This document shows positions 14,409 through 15,361 of a DNA stretch of 15,361 nt, piece after piece. The stretch comes from DATCDR01 sp036510575 (GTDB taxonomy: Bacteria > Actinomycetota > Acidimicrobiia > Acidimicrobiales > Bog-793): contig DATCDR010000082.1 of the NCBI GenBank assembly GCA_036510575.1, positions 1 to 15,361 of the forward strand. Reading direction: 5' to 3'. Numbering within the stretch: the first letter of the stretch is position 1; the number at the start of each line of letters is the position of its first letter. Under the pieces are notes generated by a model. The model was not told the origin of the DNA. It saw only the letters and a program-made list of their open reading frames with translations, and did not search any database. Position numbers and translations under genes: made by a program.

Positions 14409-14500
14409 ACTTTGCCGTTCTACATCTCCGACGTCGCCCAAACGGTATCGCGTGCCGCCTTCCCAGGTCCCGGTGTCTCGCGCGTCGCCTGCGGCAAAGT
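14409..14500 (-). promoter_or_regulatory. Possible structured leader of the dioxygenase gene
   Basis: On the minus strand, ACTTTGCCG (14500-14492) and CGGCAAAGT (14417-14409) are perfect 9-bp complements enclosing 74 bases, with a further T-G pair inside. The inner region has a possible second stem, CGACG with CGTCG. The closing stem ends 8 bases before AGGAGG, a suitable place for a cis-acting RNA. I recognise no known riboswitch consensus. The repeat is seen; the regulatory role is a guess and could be chance. Confidence 0.3.
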
Positions 14501-14505
14501 GGCAG

Positions 14506-14862
14506 CTAGCTCGGAGGTTCGTGATCTGGCCGGAGGACGACGGTTGAATCCTCTGGATTGTCGAAGTCGAGATGAAGCGTGAAGGCACGGTCCTCTTCTG
14601 GTTCAGAGCTCGCCTTGATGAGGATCGGCGCCTTGTTGGCGCGAGCTCCGTAGATCGCCCGAGCCAGCCCGATCATCGACTGGCCGAGCAGTTGGCCCGC
14701 GCTCGAGTGGACGACTCGTCCGGCGACGGTTGCCGGAGGCCGGTCGCGATCCGCGAGCGTGTCGGCGTCGGTCTCGTTCAGCCAGGCGATCCACTGCTCG
14801 CTCGTCCAGGCATCGGGGTCATCTGGTGGCACACTGCGCGAAGCGGCGGAAGCATCGTCCAC
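14506..14862 (-). CDS. Unrecognised 118-residue soluble protein
   Basis: I do not recognise this family. From GTG 14862 the product is 118 residues. It has an acidic, Ser/Asp/Pro-rich start (PPDDPDAWTSEQWIAWLNET), a middle with VAGRVVHSSAGQLLGQSMIGLARAIYG that looks like a compact helix, and a strand-like end (APILIKASSE, AFTLHLDFDNP). No membrane helix, cysteine motif or known catalytic motif is visible. A longer reading to 14919 adds 19 residues, but the TACTCT -10 at 14875-14870 ends 7 bases before GTG 14862 and suggests a leaderless start there. Coding is supported by its open frame and strong third-base G/C. It follows the hydroxyacid dehydrogenase by 84 bases and precedes the dioxygenase by 119. 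Confidence 0.68.
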   Translation of the reverse strand: MDDASAASRSVPPDDPDAWTSEQWIAWLNETDADTLADRDRPPATVAGRVVHSSAGQLLGQSMIGLARAIYGARANKAPILIKASSEPEEDRAFTLHLDFDNPEDSTVVLRPDHEPPS

Positions 14863-14869
14863 GAAAACC

Positions 14870-14875
14870 AGAGTA
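14870..14875 (-). promoter_or_regulatory. Predicted -10 for the unrecognised gene
   Basis: TACTCT on the minus strand fits TANNNT and ends 7 bases before GTG 14862, with no Shine-Dalgarno between, as in a leaderless gene. The nearest -35-like TTGCGC is at a poor 19-base spacing. Confidence 0.35.
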
Positions 14876-14946
14876 CCGATTGGCGAGAACCAGGGCGCAA
14901 TTGTTCGCTCGCAACCCAACTGGCTGCACCAGCAAGCGTTGTGCTG

Positions 14947-15361
14947 CTAGTAGCCGTCCTTCACGATGTTGAGCAGCTCCTGACCGTCGGAGAAGCGGTT
15001 CAGCTGTTCTGTGATGAGGCGATACGTTCCTCGAGGTCCGTTCTTCGTGACCCCTGCCATGTGCGGCGTGATCAAGATCCCAGGTGCGAAGAAGAGCGGA
15101 TGTCCGGCAGGGAGCGGCTCGGGATCGGTTACGTCGAGTACCGCGGTGATACGGCCACTTTCGAGCGCTTCGATCAATGCGCCGGTATCGACGATTTTGC
15201 CCCTCGAGGGGTTGATTAGGAGGGCGCCGTCCTTCATCTGTGAGAGGAACTTGGCATCGACCGTCTTGGCCGTCTCGGGCGTGAGGGGTAGGAGCACTAC
15301 GACGACGTCGGCTGTCGGGAGAAGCTCCGGGAGCTCGGCGAAGGTCTCGACGCCCGGCCTT
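14947..15361 (-). CDS. D-2-hydroxyacid dehydrogenase, C-terminal part, cut by the window edge
   Basis: The 137 visible codons (plus stop) belong to the NAD-binding and C-terminal region of the D-isomer 2-hydroxyacid dehydrogenase family, NAD(P)-linked oxidoreductases such as glyoxylate, hydroxypyruvate or 3-phosphoglycerate dehydrogenases. The catalytic arginine is in INPSRGKIVDTGAL. The catalytic glutamate is in the DVTDPEPLP segment, and the catalytic histidine in ITPHMAG. The upstream codons read LLPTADVVVVLLPLTPET, continuing the Rossmann fold off the right edge. The frame is open to base 15361, so the start is outside the window. The exact substrate cannot be told without the N-terminal half. 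No C-terminal ACT domain is present, so this is not a classical SerA with that domain. Confidence 0.9.
   Translation of the reverse strand, partial: RPGVETFAELPELLPTADVVVVLLPLTPETAKTVDAKFLSQMKDGALLINPSRGKIVDTGALIEALESGRITAVLDVTDPEPLPAGHPLFFAPGILITPHMAGVTKNGPRGTYRLITEQLNRFSDGQELLNIVKDGY

Noticed and set aside
14403..14588. 61-codon minus-strand frame overlapping the end of the unrecognised gene
   Set aside because: No domain, no ribosome site, and it overlaps a better-supported frame and the inverted-repeat leader.
14863..14946. CAGCA/TGCTG pairing on the minus strand after the hydroxyacid dehydrogenase gene as a terminator
   Set aside because: A 5-bp stem with a 7-base loop and no T-run is not above chance.

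Overview
The window is a gene-dense, high-GC stretch of bacterial chromosome with almost no spacer DNA. Gene content points to an actinobacterium: a DUF3107 protein, a paired ArsA/Get3-like ATPase operon, a PdtaS-type soluble histidine kinase and an Mrp without the CxxC motif. A System I (Ccm) cytochrome c maturation cluster is less typical of Gram-positive bacteria and suggests a deep-branching group such as Acidimicrobiia. That placement is inference from gene content. No rRNA, tRNA, CRISPR array, insertion sequence, integrase or phage gene was seen.

Layout. Bases 2-3622 (+) hold the end of a cytochrome c maturation operon: ccmF (cut by the left edge), a CcmG/TlpA-like thioredoxin, ccmH, and a CcmI-like TPR membrane protein, all with overlapping stop/start codons. 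Bases 3645-4421 (-) encode a winged-helix regulator with four C-terminal cysteines (SufR-like). It diverges from mrp (4486-5616, +), a P-loop Fe-S carrier. The 64-bp gap between them holds a compact dyad that overlaps both predicted -10 elements. After a strong hairpin terminator and a promoter with dyad symmetry comes a dGTPase-family HD hydrolase (5777-6892, +).

Bases 6960-8431 (-) hold a coupled nfeD-stomatin (SPFH) pair, convergent with the dGTPase gene. From a short divergent promoter region, DUF3107 and two ArsA-like ATPases (8555-10954, +) run rightward as one operon. A second rightward unit follows: a PHP phosphoesterase resembling histidinol-phosphatase, then the PdtaS kinase (11122-13537). 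Bases 13586-15361 (-) hold a LigB/DODA-type extradiol dioxygenase, an unrecognised 118-residue protein, and the C-terminal part of a D-2-hydroxyacid dehydrogenase cut by the right edge.

How the genes work together. The ccm genes mature c-type cytochromes for respiration, and the SufR-like/Mrp pair is probably an Fe-S homeostasis module. NfeD-stomatin and the ArsA pair are membrane or protein quality-control modules. The rest are housekeeping or signalling genes. No wholly new multi-gene system stands out. The most interesting signals are regulatory: the shared SufR-like/mrp dyad, a hairpin between the mrp Shine-Dalgarno and its start codon, several apparently leaderless genes, and a possible structured leader before the dioxygenase gene.
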